Below, one piece after another: positions 8,209 through 16,709 of a stretch of 64,000 nucleotides of DNA. The notes below the pieces were generated by a model. The model was not told where the DNA came from and did not search any database. It worked only from the letters and a program-made list of their open reading frames with translations. Source of the stretch: Vicinamibacterales bacterium (lineage in GTDB: Bacteria > Acidobacteriota > Vicinamibacteria > Vicinamibacterales > UBA2999). The stretch spans positions 62,001-126,000 of the forward strand of contig JBAZYO010000016.1 of the NCBI GenBank assembly GCA_041659285.1, in the 5' to 3' direction. The first letter of the stretch is position 1. The number at the start of each line of letters is the position of its first letter. The position numbers were made by a program, and so were the translations under genes.

Positions 8209-8254
8209 TTGCTGGACCGTCCGTCCACTTCAACGCCGCCAAGGAGCGTCGAGC

Positions 8255-8500
8255 ATGTCCGCGATTTGTCCCGAGTGTGATTCGCCAATTGATGTTGATG
8301 AGTTCGATGTTGACATCGGCGACGAGCTCACCTGCTCGGAGTGCGGGTCGTTCCTGCGGGTCGCCAGCGACTCTCCGCTCGAATTCGAACTCGCCGACGA
8401 AGACGAGCTCGACGAAGAAGAAGAGAAAGAAGAGAAGGACGGCGAAGAAGAGGATGCCGACGACGAGGACGAAGACGACGACAAGGACGACGACGAGTAG
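8255..8500 (+). CDS. LysW-like zinc-ribbon mini-protein with long acidic tail
   Basis: An 81-residue protein. Cys5-x2-Cys8 and Cys27-x2-Cys30 form a zinc ribbon closely resembling LysW (ICPECDSPIDVDE...LTCSECGSFLRV). LysW carries lysine or arginine intermediates on a C-terminal EDWGE Glu. Here the tail (residues 45-81) is instead an almost pure Asp/Glu/Lys run ending DDDE, so the carrier site is not conserved. No lysine-biosynthesis gene is nearby. It is followed by larE, whose start codon lies inside the acidic-tail coding sequence. Possible roles are an acidic carrier or a metal-binding adaptor; neither is demonstrated. Confidence 0.7.
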   Translation: MSAICPECDSPIDVDEFDVDIGDELTCSECGSFLRVASDSPLEFELADEDELDEEEEKEEKDGEEEDADDEDEDDDKDDDE

Positions 8501-9320
8501 CGATCTCGCCGGCAAGGCCGCGCGCCTGCGCGAGATCCTGGCCGGCTACGACTCCGTCCTGGTCGCCTTCAGCGGCGGCGTTGACAGCGCGTACCTCGCC
8601 ATCGCCGCGTCACAGGCGCTGGGGCCCAAGGCCCTGGCCGTGACCGCCGACAGCCCGAGCTATCCCGACACGCATCGTCAACTCGCGTTAACCATCGCGC
8701 GCGACTTCAACCTGGCCCATGAGGTGATTCACACCGCCGAACTGGACCGGCCCGAGTATCGTGCCAACCCGGCGAACCGCTGCTACTTCTGCAAGGATGA
8801 GCTGTACGGCCGCCTTGCCGGCGTCGCGCGCGCCCGCGGCCTGGCCGTGATCGTGGACGGCAACAACGCCGACGACCGCGGCGACTACCGGCCCGGGCGG
8901 CAGGCCGCCCGCGAACACGGCGTGCGCAGCCCGCTCGATGAAGCGGATCTCACGAAAGCCGACATCCGGGCGCTGTCGCGGCAAGCCGGACTCAACAGCT
9001 GGGACGAGCCGGCCTCCGCGTGCCTGTCGTCGCGTATTCCCTACGGCAGCGAGGTGACCGACGCGGCGCTGCGCCAGATCGAAGGCGCCGAACAGGTCCT
9101 GCGCGGCCTCGGGTTCCGTATCTTCCGCGTGCGCCACCACGACACGGTGGCCCGCCTCGAGATTGCCCGCGCCGAAATGCCGCGCGCGCTCGACCCGGCG
9201 GTCAACGCGCAACTGGTCGAGGGCATCAAGGCGATCGGCTATCAATACGTGAGCCTCGACCTCCAGGGCTACCGGCTGGGCAGCTTGAACGAGGCGCTCC
9301 GCCTGCGCCCGGTGTCGTGA
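8454..9320 (+). CDS. larE: LarE-type ATP-dependent sulfur transferase
   Basis: About 288 residues. PP-loop SGGVDS at 40-45 binds ATP; NRCYFCKDELY and DEPASACLSSRIPYG are LarE hallmarks. The Cys of ACLSSR corresponds to the residue that gives its sulfur to the pyridinium dicarboxylate precursor of the nickel-pincer cofactor. LarB and LarC are not in the window. Start choice is uncertain: homology begins at DLAGKAARLREIL, just after the zinc-ribbon stop, where no ATG, GTG or TTG exists. The nearest in-frame ATG (8454) lies within the preceding gene and adds a Thr/Arg/Lys-rich leader. The downstream gene overlaps the stop (GTGA). Confidence 0.85.
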   Translation: MPTTRTKTTTRTTTSSDLAGKAARLREILAGYDSVLVAFSGGVDSAYLAIAASQALGPKALAVTADSPSYPDTHRQLALTIARDFNLAHEVIHTAELDRPEYRANPANRCYFCKDELYGRLAGVARARGLAVIVDGNNADDRGDYRPGRQAAREHGVRSPLDEADLTKADIRALSRQAGLNSWDEPASACLSSRIPYGSEVTDAALRQIEGAEQVLRGLGFRIFRVRHHDTVARLEIARAEMPRALDPAVNAQLVEGIKAIGYQYVSLDLQGYRLGSLNEALRLRPVS

Positions 9321-11659
9321 CGGCGCGGCGGGCGCTCGCCGCGCTGGCGCTGATCTTCGCGCTGGCCCATGTCCCGTTCCTTGCCAACTCCCTTGAAGAC
9401 ATCGACTCGGTGAACTTCGCGCTTGGCGTCCGCGACTTCAACGTTGCCGAGCACCGGCCGCACCCGCCGGGCTATCCGGTCTACATCGCCCTCGGCAAGG
9501 TCACCACCGCGATTGCCGGCACGATCATGGGCGAGGCGCCGCCGTCCGCGGTCGAGGCGCGGGCGCTGGCGGCCATCTCCCTGTTGGCCGGCCTGGTGGC
9601 GATCGCGTGCCTGTACGGCATCTTCTCCAGCCTCACTTCGCGGCCACCCGGAGCAACGTCGCCGTGGACCACGCTGCACATCGAGGCCTTTGCCGCCACC
9701 GCGGTGACCGTGTCGTGCCCGTTGTTCTGGTACCTGGCGGCGCGGCCCATGAGCGACCTGCCCGGCCTCGGGTTCGCGCTGGCGGCGCAAGCGTGCCTGA
9801 TGCTGGCCTGGCGGCGGCAGTCGCCCGGCGCCGACGGCGATCGACGGCTGTCACCGGCGCTGACCTCGGCGTCGGGCCGGATGATCGTGCTCGGATCGCT
9901 GCTGGCGGCGCTCAGCATCGGCATGCGATCGCAAACGGTGTGGTTCACGCTGCCGCTGCTGATCCTCGTGCTGCTCGATCGCGTCGGCCGCGGCGTGGCC
10001 GGCGCCATGATTGGTGGCGGGATCATGTTCGTGGCCGGCGGCCTGGCCTGGGGCGTGCCGCTCCTCGTCGTCAGCGGCGGCATCGGCCCCTACCTGGCGG
10101 CCCTCGGCACGCAGGCCGGCGAAGACTTCGCGGCCGGCGAGATGCTGTACACCAATCCCTCCGCACGGGCGGCGGCGTTTGCGCTGATGCGCACGTTCGT
10201 CGATCCGTGGGATTCCGTGGTGCTGGGCGGGGTGGTGATCGCGCTGGCCGCCCTGGGGGTGGCGCACCTCCTGATGCGCGATCGCCGCACGCTGCTCGCG
10301 CTGTCGGCGTTGAGCGTGCCGTACGTGATCTTCCACCTCCTGTTCCAGGACACGTCGTTCGTGAGGTACGCGTTGCCGATCGTGCCCGCGGTGGTGTTCC
10401 TGGCCATGCGCGGCGCGGCCCTCGTGGCCGAGCGGAGTGTGCCGGTCGCGGCGGCCGTGATCTCCATCTGGGCGGTCGCGATTGCGAGCCCCGTGCTGGT
10501 GGCCTATGGCGCCGAACCCAGCCCCACCGTGCGGGTGCTGGACGCGATGAAGGCGGAGGCGCTTAACGGATCTCCCGGGGCGCTGGCCATGCACCAGACG
10601 TTCAAGCGTCCGCTCGAGGCTGAGGCGCTTGCCTTCAAGGAGATCCTGCCCTCACCGCCGCGGCTGGAGTGGCTCGAGCTGGCCAGGTTCTGGCGTGAGG
10701 GGCACACCGGGCCGGTATGGTTCCTGGCGGATCCGGTGCGCAGCGATCTGGCGCTGATCGATCCCGTCAGCCTCGCTTCGTCCACGGAGTATCGCTGGCC
10801 GCTGGTCGCCCGCCCGGCGTTTGGCGGCATGCGGCCGTCGGCCGTGCGGTGGTATCGCATGCCCGCCCCCGGATGGTTTGCTGAAGAAGGGTGGTCGCTC
10901 ACGCCCGAAACCTCGGGCATGTCGCGGTTGATGGGCAAGGGGCCGCACCTGGGCCCGATTGTCGCGCGTGTGCGGCGGCGGCCCGGAGCGGTCAGGCTGA
11001 TGATCGGCGGCCGCAACCTCGCCGGCGCCAACGACCCGGCGGCGCGCTTCACGCTGGCCATCGACGGGGTCACGGCGCAGCAATGGGACGCGCCTCCCGG
11101 CTTCTTCCTGCACGTGTTCGAGATTCCCGCCGGACGGCTCGCCGGCGAGGGCCCGCTGGCGCAACTCACCATCCAGTCGTCCGCGGCGTCGGGTGCCGCG
11201 ACGATTCCAACCGCGATCGAGCAGTTCGATCTGCAGGACCCCGGCCAGATGATGTGGGGATACGAAGCGGGATGGCAGGAGGCCGAGTACAACCCGGTGC
11301 TGGGCGTATGGCGCTGGACGAGCGAGCGCTCCAGCCTGCGCATCGTCGGGCCATCCCAGGATTTACGGGTGACCCTGCGGTTCGAGTCGCCGCTTCGCTA
11401 CTTCGATGCGCCGGCCAACGTCCGCGTGACGGCCGGCGATCGCGAGATTGCGGTGGCGGCGCTCGCCACCAGCGAGACCTGGACCTTCGAGGTGCCAGCG
11501 GCAGCCCTCGCCGCATCGGGTGGCCTGTTGACCGTCGAAACCGACAGGACTTTCGTGCCCGCGGAGCGTGACGGTGGCGCCGACTTCCGCCATTTGGGCC
11601 TGCGCATTTTTGCCATTCACGTGTCTAACTCGTTGACACCGGCGGAAGTGACCCGTTAA
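9317..11659 (+). CDS. Polytopic GT39-like (GT-C fold) membrane glycosyltransferase
   Basis: 780 residues, starting at a GTG that overlaps the larE stop. The N-terminal two thirds contain about ten hydrophobic segments. After the first comes LANSLEDIDSVNFALGVRDF, an acidic luminal loop like the catalytic Asp-containing loop of GT-C enzymes, then EHRPHPPGYPVYIALGK. The last third (after about residue 480) is a soluble, strand-rich domain. Relatives are annotated as dolichyl-phosphate-mannose or undecaprenyl-sugar transferases. Donor and acceptor are unknown. It is probably cotranscribed with larE but the functional link is unclear. Confidence 0.6.
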   Translation: MTARRALAALALIFALAHVPFLANSLEDIDSVNFALGVRDFNVAEHRPHPPGYPVYIALGKVTTAIAGTIMGEAPPSAVEARALAAISLLAGLVAIACLYGIFSSLTSRPPGATSPWTTLHIEAFAATAVTVSCPLFWYLAARPMSDLPGLGFALAAQACLMLAWRRQSPGADGDRRLSPALTSASGRMIVLGSLLAALSIGMRSQTVWFTLPLLILVLLDRVGRGVAGAMIGGGIMFVAGGLAWGVPLLVVSGGIGPYLAALGTQAGEDFAAGEMLYTNPSARAAAFALMRTFVDPWDSVVLGGVVIALAALGVAHLLMRDRRTLLALSALSVPYVIFHLLFQDTSFVRYALPIVPAVVFLAMRGAALVAERSVPVAAAVISIWAVAIASPVLVAYGAEPSPTVRVLDAMKAEALNGSPGALAMHQTFKRPLEAEALAFKEILPSPPRLEWLELARFWREGHTGPVWFLADPVRSDLALIDPVSLASSTEYRWPLVARPAFGGMRPSAVRWYRMPAPGWFAEEGWSLTPETSGMSRLMGKGPHLGPIVARVRRRPGAVRLMIGGRNLAGANDPAARFTLAIDGVTAQQWDAPPGFFLHVFEIPAGRLAGEGPLAQLTIQSSAASGAATIPTAIEQFDLQDPGQMMWGYEAGWQEAEYNPVLGVWRWTSERSSLRIVGPSQDLRVTLRFESPLRYFDAPANVRVTAGDREIAVAALATSETWTFEVPAAALAASGGLLTVETDRTFVPAERDGGADFRHLGLRIFAIHVSNSLTPAEVTR

Positions 11660-11660
11660 T
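11633..11660 (+). promoter_or_regulatory. Probable promoter of pal
   Basis: TTGACA (11633-11638), a 16-nt spacer and GTTAAT (11655-11660). It lies at the very end of the preceding membrane-protein gene. AGGAG (11694-11698) then precedes the pal ATG. Confidence 0.55.
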
Positions 11661-11703
11661 CTGCGGGCACCAATCAATTACCCCAGCAGATCTAGGAGCT
11701 TGA

Positions 11704-12288
11704 ATGACGATTAGTGTGCTTCGACGGACGGCAGGAATTGCCTCAATCTGTCTGGTGTTGGGTCTTGGTGCCGCGGCTTGCGCGAAGAAGGCGCCCGCGC
11801 CCGCGCCGCCACCCCCGCCACCCCCGGCCGCGCCCGCCGCGCCGCCACCACCTCCTCCCCCGCCCCCGCCGCCTCCGGCCGCGCCGGCGCCCAGGCCGCT
11901 GACCGAGGACGAGCTGTTCGCGCAGAAGAGCCTGAGCCAGTTGAATTCCGAGCGCCCGCTGGGCGACGTCTACTTCGACCTCGACCAGTCGGTCATTCGC
12001 GAAGACGCGAAGGCGGCGATGTCGGCCAACGCGACGTGGCTCAAGCGCTGGACCAACACGCGCATCAACGTGGAGGGCCACTGCGACGAGCGTGGCACCG
12101 CGGAATACAACCTGGGTCTCGGCGAGCGCCGCGCCTCAGCCGTGAAGGCCTACCTGGTTGAACTGGGTGTGCCCGCCGATCGCGTGGTGATTGTCAGCAG
12201 GGGCAAGGAATCGCCCTTCTGCACCGAGTCGAACGAAAGCTGCTGGCAGCAGAACCGCCGCGGCCACTTCGTCATCACGGGTAAGTAG
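11704..12288 (+). CDS. pal: Peptidoglycan-associated lipoprotein Pal (OmpA C-terminal domain)
   Basis: 194 residues. The signal peptide ends in the lipobox LGAAAC with Cys26 as the lipidated residue. Residues about 30-65 are an extreme Pro/Ala linker. The rest is the OmpA-like peptidoglycan-binding domain: GDVYFDLDQSVIREDA, then NVEGHCDERGTAEYNLGLGERRA, the Pal signature with the Asp and Arg that bind diaminopimelate. Pal anchors the outer membrane to the cell wall with the Tol system. No tol genes are present in the window and the gene appears monocistronic with its own promoter. The poly-Pro linker is longer than in enterobacterial Pal. Confidence 0.93.
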   Translation: MTISVLRRTAGIASICLVLGLGAAACAKKAPAPAPPPPPPPAAPAAPPPPPPPPPPPPAAPAPRPLTEDELFAQKSLSQLNSERPLGDVYFDLDQSVIREDAKAAMSANATWLKRWTNTRINVEGHCDERGTAEYNLGLGERRASAVKAYLVELGVPADRVVIVSRGKESPFCTESNESCWQQNRRGHFVITGK

Positions 12289-12290
12289 GA

Positions 12291-12316
12291 ATGTAGCGTC
12301 CGCCTTCAGGCGGACC
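12291..12316. repeat. Single-hairpin dispersed repeat, copy B
   Basis: ATGTAGC followed by the palindrome GTCCGCCTTCAGGCGGAC (12298-12315). This is half of the double-hairpin element found at 7371 and 32911. It fills the 30-nt gap between the convergent stops of pal and pyrF and may terminate both transcripts. Confidence 0.7.
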
Positions 12317-12318
12317 AG

Positions 12319-13044
12319 TTACAGCGAAGCGGCAATCGTCTCCGCCGCTTCGCGGGGATTGGGCGCTCCAGTAATGGGGCGCCCGATTACCAGGTAGGTC
12401 GATCCCGCCTTGATCGCTTGCGCCGGCGTCAGCGTCCTCGCCTGATCGTCCTTGCCTTGCTGATCGGCTGCCTGCCCTGAGCCTGGTCGAAGGGGGCGAA
12501 TCCCCGGCGTCACAATCTCAAAGTCCGGGCCGCAGGCGGCGCGGATGGCCGCGGTTTCCTGCGGCGATGCGACGACGCCGTCGAGCCCGCTCTGCTTGGC
12601 CAGCCGCGCCAGGTGCACGACCTGCTCGATCATGGGCCGCGACACGCCGACCTCCGCGAGCGCGGCGTCGTTCATGCTCGTCAGCACGGTTACGCCGATG
12701 ACCAGCGGCCGGGGCCGGCCCAACGCCGCCGCGGCCTTGGCGGCCGCGTCAGCCGCCGCCTTCATCATGGCGCTGCCGCCCGAGGCATGCACGTTGACCA
12801 TCCACGCCCCGGTGGCCACTGCCGACTCCACCGCGCCGGCGACCGTGTTGGGAATGTCGTGGAACTTCAGGTCGAGGAACACCCGATCGCCGCGGCTGGT
12901 GAGTTCGCGAACCATGGCCGGGCCGGCCGCGGTGAACAACTGCTTGCCAATCTTGAAGCCGCCGACGGCGCCACGCAGCGCGTCGGCCAGCGCAATGGCC
13001 TTGGCGGCGGAATCGACATCGAGGGCAACGAGAATCGGGTTCAT
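12319..13044 (-). CDS. pyrF: Orotidine 5'-phosphate decarboxylase
   Basis: 241 residues. It catalyses the last step of UMP synthesis, OMP to UMP. The catalytic Lys/Asp array DLKFHDIPNTV sits at about residues 58-68, with PGIRP and YLVIGRPI as phosphate-binding motifs. Its ATG overlaps the pyrD stop (ATGA, 13041-13044), so it is the last gene of pyrK-pyrD-pyrF. An extra segment of about 14 residues (LRPGSGQAADQQGK) lies between PGIRP and the DDQARTLTP segment. It coincides with a dispersed-repeat-like sequence and lies in the flexible phosphate-gripper loop, where an insertion may be tolerated. Confidence 0.93.
   Translation of the reverse strand: MNPILVALDVDSAAKAIALADALRGAVGGFKIGKQLFTAAGPAMVRELTSRGDRVFLDLKFHDIPNTVAGAVESAVATGAWMVNVHASGGSAMMKAAADAAAKAAAALGRPRPLVIGVTVLTSMNDAALAEVGVSRPMIEQVVHLARLAKQSGLDGVVASPQETAAIRAACGPDFEIVTPGIRPLRPGSGQAADQQGKDDQARTLTPAQAIKAGSTYLVIGRPITGAPNPREAAETIAASL
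12471..12497. repeat. Repeat-like insertion in the pyrF coding sequence
   Basis: CCTGCCCTGAGCCTGGTCGA followed by AGGGGGC resembles the CTGAGCCTGTCGAAGG repeat that occurs in many GC-rich bacterial genomes. It lies in frame in pyrF and encodes part of a segment absent from standard OMP decarboxylases. Only one copy is seen in this window. Confidence 0.45.
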
Positions 13045-13985
13045 GCGTGGGCCGCCTTGGGCGGCGTCGGGTCGAAGGCCCCGATCAGGTCGCTCAACCG
13101 GGCCACGTTATGGCGCGTCATGTAGTCCTTCAGGCCGTCGAGCACCTTGGTCCAGACGAACGGGTCAACGAAGTTCTGCGTGCCGATCTGCACGGCGGTG
13201 GCGCCGGCGAGCATGAATTCCAGCGCGTCGCGCGCGTCGGTGATGCCGCCCATGCCGATGACGGGGATCTTGACGAGCTGGTAGCACTCCCACACCATGC
13301 GGACCGCGATCGGCCGGATGGCGGGGCCGCTCAGGCCGCCGAGCACGTTGCTGATCTTCGGCCGCCGTGTCTCGACGTCGATGGCCATGGCCAGGAACGT
13401 GTTCACCAGCGACACCGCATCCGCGCCGGCGTCTTCCGACGCCTTGGCGAACGACGCCACGTCGGTCACGTTCGGCGTCAGCTTCGGGATCACCGGCAGC
13501 GTCGTCGCCTTGCGCACCGCGCTGACCACGTCGAAGGTGCCGTGGAGGCTGCAGCCGAACTGGATGCCGCCTTCCTTGATGTTCGGGCACGAGATGTTGA
13601 GCTCGATGGCCGACACGCCCTCCGCATCCGACAGCACCTTGCAGACCTCGACGTATTCGTCGAGGGTCGTGCCGCACACGTTGACGATGGTGCGCGCGCC
13701 GCGCTCGCGCAGCAGCGGCAGCTTCTCCTTGACGAAACGGTGGACGCCAATGCCCTGCAGGCCAATCGCGTTGATCATGCCGGCCGGCGTCTCGACGATA
13801 CGGGGGGGCGGGTGGCCCTGGCGCTCCTTCATGAAGAGCCCCTTCGACACCACGCCGCCGAGCAGCGAGAGGTCCACTATCTGGTCGTATTCGAGCCCGT
13901 AGCCGAAGCACCCGCTGGCCGCGATCAGCGGGTTGGGCAGCTTGAGCGAGCCGATGGCGACAGAGAGGTCAGGCGTCATCGTCAT
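13041..13985 (-). CDS. pyrD: Dihydroorotate dehydrogenase, catalytic subunit (class 1B)
   Basis: 314 residues, FMN-dependent. It oxidises dihydroorotate to orotate. ELNISCPNIKEGG carries the catalytic Cys of class 1B enzymes (Ser in class 2). VIPKLTPNVTD, NVLGGLSGPAIRPIA and IPVIGMGGI are FMN- and substrate-binding motifs. I chose the ATG at 13985, which overlaps the pyrK stop by one base (TGATG). Pairing with the neighbouring PyrK makes this an NAD-linked 1B heterotetramer. Confidence 0.94.
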   Translation of the reverse strand: MTMTPDLSVAIGSLKLPNPLIAASGCFGYGLEYDQIVDLSLLGGVVSKGLFMKERQGHPPPRIVETPAGMINAIGLQGIGVHRFVKEKLPLLRERGARTIVNVCGTTLDEYVEVCKVLSDAEGVSAIELNISCPNIKEGGIQFGCSLHGTFDVVSAVRKATTLPVIPKLTPNVTDVASFAKASEDAGADAVSLVNTFLAMAIDVETRRPKISNVLGGLSGPAIRPIAVRMVWECYQLVKIPVIGMGGITDARDALEFMLAGATAVQIGTQNFVDPFVWTKVLDGLKDYMTRHNVARLSDLIGAFDPTPPKAAHA

Positions 13986-14800
13986 CAGTCCCACACCAAT
14001 TCCGCCCCGTCGAACACGGGGCCGCTGATGCACGAGCGCACGAGGTTGGCGTGCTCGTCGCCGTGCTTCACCGGGACGACGCAGCTGTAGCAGCCGCCGA
14101 GGCCGCAGCCCATCACCCGCTCGACCGAGACCTGCGACGGCTGGTTGTACTTCGCGGCAAGCCTGGCCACCGCCGCGAGCATTGGCTCGGGACCGCAGGC
14201 GTAGACCATCGCGGTGTCGCCGGCGCCGAGCGCCTTCAACGCCGCTTCGAGGGGCAGGGTGACCCGGCCCTTCGTGCCGCGTCCGCCGTCTTCGGTGGTG
14301 AGCACCAGCGTCACGCCCAACCGCTCGAAGAAGTCGAGGTAGAACAGCTCCTCGCTCGTGCGCGCGCCGTAGAACAGCGTGGCCTCGGTCCGGGCCGCCG
14401 CCAGCGATTCCGCCAGTGTCGCAAACGGCGCCAGGCCGACGCCGCCGGCCACCATCCACGCCTTGGCGGGTGCCTGGACGGGCTTGAACGGCTGGCCGAG
14501 GGGTCCGAGACACGACACGATGTCGCCGGCGTCGAGGTCGTAGAGATTCTTCGTGCTGCGGCCGGCGCGCTTGTTCAGGATGCTGATGCCGGTGATGACG
14601 CCGCTGGCGTCGCGCAGGATTTCGAACACGGAAAAGGGGCGGCGCAGCAGCGGGTCGGTCACGCCCGCGGGCTTGACCATCACGAACTGGCCAGGCCGGG
14701 TGCGCGCGCCCACTCCAGGCGCGGCCAGGCTCAGGACGGAATACTCGCTCGACAATCGCGCGTTGGCGATCACTCTCGCGTCGATGTCGATGGGCGGCAT
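13985..14800 (-). CDS. pyrK: Dihydroorotate dehydrogenase electron-transfer subunit
   Basis: 271 residues. The N-terminal FAD-binding barrel has RRPFSVFEI (Arg-Pro-x-Ser). The middle is a NAD-binding fold with MVAGGVGLAPF. The C-terminal 2Fe-2S ligands are CGLGGCYSC plus a later Cys in RSCISGPVF. It passes electrons from PyrD's FMN to NAD+. It is the first gene of pyrK-pyrD-pyrF. A TATACT box ends only 6 nt before the ATG, so the transcript is probably leaderless. Confidence 0.9.
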   Translation of the reverse strand: MPPIDIDARVIANARLSSEYSVLSLAAPGVGARTRPGQFVMVKPAGVTDPLLRRPFSVFEILRDASGVITGISILNKRAGRSTKNLYDLDAGDIVSCLGPLGQPFKPVQAPAKAWMVAGGVGLAPFATLAESLAAARTEATLFYGARTSEELFYLDFFERLGVTLVLTTEDGGRGTKGRVTLPLEAALKALGAGDTAMVYACGPEPMLAAVARLAAKYNQPSQVSVERVMGCGLGGCYSCVVPVKHGDEHANLVRSCISGPVFDGAELVWD

Positions 14801-14806
14801 CGATCG

Positions 14807-14812
14807 AGTATA
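14807..14812 (-). promoter_or_regulatory. -10 box of the pyrKDF operon, leaderless start
   Basis: On the minus strand TATACT is followed by CGATCG and then the pyrK ATG. The expected start of transcription coincides with the ATG. A very similar TATACT-ACCGATCG-ATG precedes pyrE at 60735. No clear -35 box was found. Confidence 0.5.
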
Positions 14813-14857
14813 GCAAGCCGGGTACAATGTCCGCGAGCCGTCCGACACACGATCCCC

Positions 14858-16615
14858 ATGCGATACCTGCGGATGCTTTCCAACTCGGTGATCGCCGGTG
14901 GAGTTGCCTCCGGGTACCTGACCGCGCTCGTGTTGCAGCTCAATCCGTCGGTGTCGCTCGATCCCGGCACGCTGCTGCCGCTGGCGCTGGTCCTCGGGGT
15001 CGCCTACGGCGCCAACCTCACCGTCCTGTTCTACGCGCTCATCGTCCTGCGGCAGATCCTCGCGGTGGAGGTGCTGTCGCCCGGGTGGTTGAGCGTGCGG
15101 CTGCTCTCGTGGCTGTGCACGATTGCGGCCGGCACGGGGTCGGCGCTGATGTGGCTGAACCTGCGCAGCTTCGGCGACGTGCTCGATCCGATGACGCGGA
15201 GCCGCATGGGCATCGGTGCCGGCATGGTGTCGGCCGCTGGTGTCGTGTTCCTGGCGATTGGGCTCGCGCACCTGGGACGCCGCGGCGGGCGGCTCAGTGC
15301 CGGCCTCCTTTCGGCGACCATGGTGTTGTCGGTGGCCGCGCCGCTGGTGGCGCGCGGCCCGGCCCGGCAAACGCCGCTGCCGGCCCGTCCCACCACGGCG
15401 GTGGCGGAACCCGAGTCGTCGCGGGCCATGGCGAACGTGACCATGCTCATGTTCGACGGCGCCACACTCGACATGATCTCGCCGGCCGTCGCAGCCGGCC
15501 GCCTGCCGAACCTGGGCCGCATCTTCGATCAGGGCGCGGTCCTGCACCTGGCGACGTTGCGGCCGACGCAAGCCGAGCCGGTCTGGAGCGCCGTCGCCAC
15601 CGGCCGTTACCCGATGTACAACGGCGTGCGGTCGGCCGAGGTCTATCGGGCGTTCGGCGGATCGCCCATCCAGTTGCTGCCGGACTACTGCTTCGCGCAG
15701 GCGCTCGTCAGTTTCGGCTTCCTCTCCGCCGAACCGCAAACGGCGAACGACCTGACGGCGCGGCCGATTTGGAGCATCCTGAGCGACCACGGCGTCGGCG
15801 TGGGCGTGATTGGGTGGCCGCTCACGCAACCGGCGCCACCGGTGAACGGGTTTGCGGTGAGCGACGCCTTCCACCGGCTCTCAGAGACCGAGATGGCCTT
15901 CGAAGGCGGTGGGGCGGTGTGGCCGCCCGAGTTGCTCGCCGAGGTGCGTGCCGCGCTCACCGTGCCGGCCGATCCCGATCCGGTGGCGCTGGTCGCGAAC
16001 ATGGGAGCCCCGCAACCCGCGAACGACTACGATGCGCGGCGCGACCCCACACCGGTGGTCGGGGACCGGGTGCACCTGCAGCTGCTGACCGCATTGGAGG
16101 CCTCGGCGCCGCGGTTTCTCGCCGCCCGCTTTCCGGGCATCGACGCGGTCGGCCATTTCTTCCTCCGCTATGCCGACCCGTCGGCATTCGGCGACGTCTC
16201 CGAGCAGGAGCGGCAGCGCTTCGGCCGCGTGCTGGATCAGTACTATGGCTTTGTCGATACGCTCATCGGCCGGGAGATGGCTCGCCTGGGACCCGATGGC
16301 CTGTTGCTGGTGGTGTCGGCGTTCGGCATGGAGCCGCTGACGCCCGGCAAGCGGGTGCTGGAGTTGATTGCCGGCAATCCGCGGATCAGCGGCACGCACG
16401 AACGCGCGCCGGATGGGTTCGTGCTGGCCTTCGGCCCGCCGGTGGCGGCCGGCCGCCCGCCACGCGCCTCGGTGGTGGATCTGGCGCCGACGCTGCTGTA
16501 TTTCCTGGGCCTGCCGGTCGGGCGCGACATGGACGGCTTTGCGCGCACCGATCTGTTCAAGCCCGCGTTCACCAGCGACAAGCCGGTGACCTACATTCCG
16601 ACCTATGGTCGCTGA
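14858..16615 (+). CDS. Membrane-anchored alkaline-phosphatase-superfamily protein
   Basis: 585 residues. About five hydrophobic segments in the first 175 residues are followed by a periplasmic-type domain of the type I phosphodiesterase/nucleotide pyrophosphatase fold. TMLMFDGATLDMI provides the metal-binding Asp. The nucleophile position would be in AEPVWSAVATGRYPMYNGV, and FPGIDAVGHFF plus SGTHERAPDGFVLAFGP supply Asp/His ligands. It is divergent from pyrK, with TACAAT (14823-14828) as a -10 candidate. The substrate (nucleotide, phospholipid or glycan phosphate) is unknown. Confidence 0.7.
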   Translation: MRYLRMLSNSVIAGGVASGYLTALVLQLNPSVSLDPGTLLPLALVLGVAYGANLTVLFYALIVLRQILAVEVLSPGWLSVRLLSWLCTIAAGTGSALMWLNLRSFGDVLDPMTRSRMGIGAGMVSAAGVVFLAIGLAHLGRRGGRLSAGLLSATMVLSVAAPLVARGPARQTPLPARPTTAVAEPESSRAMANVTMLMFDGATLDMISPAVAAGRLPNLGRIFDQGAVLHLATLRPTQAEPVWSAVATGRYPMYNGVRSAEVYRAFGGSPIQLLPDYCFAQALVSFGFLSAEPQTANDLTARPIWSILSDHGVGVGVIGWPLTQPAPPVNGFAVSDAFHRLSETEMAFEGGGAVWPPELLAEVRAALTVPADPDPVALVANMGAPQPANDYDARRDPTPVVGDRVHLQLLTALEASAPRFLAARFPGIDAVGHFFLRYADPSAFGDVSEQERQRFGRVLDQYYGFVDTLIGREMARLGPDGLLLVVSAFGMEPLTPGKRVLELIAGNPRISGTHERAPDGFVLAFGPPVAAGRPPRASVVDLAPTLLYFLGLPVGRDMDGFARTDLFKPAFTSDKPVTYIPTYGR

Positions 16616-16709
16616 CGTGGACCTGTCTCGCACCACTGTGCCGAATCCGGATTGCGCGGGCGTCCACATTCAGGCCATCATGCGGCGTCCGTCCGTCTGA
16701 GCGCAGACC

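Noticed and set aside
8277..8453. N-terminal extension of LarE over the zinc-ribbon gene
   Set aside because: It reads the zinc-ribbon coding sequence in another frame, giving Ser/Thr/Lys/Arg low complexity with no LarE homology.
13041..15874. Long minus-strand frames that would extend PyrD (to 14816) or PyrK (to 15874) upstream
   Set aside because: Homology of each protein begins at the ATGs at 13985 and 14800, which overlap or abut neighbouring stops; the extra parts are shadows of the adjacent genes.
16616..16709. Magnesium riboswitch upstream of corA
   Set aside because: The gap is only 94 nt and shows no recognisable M-box or ykoK-type structure.
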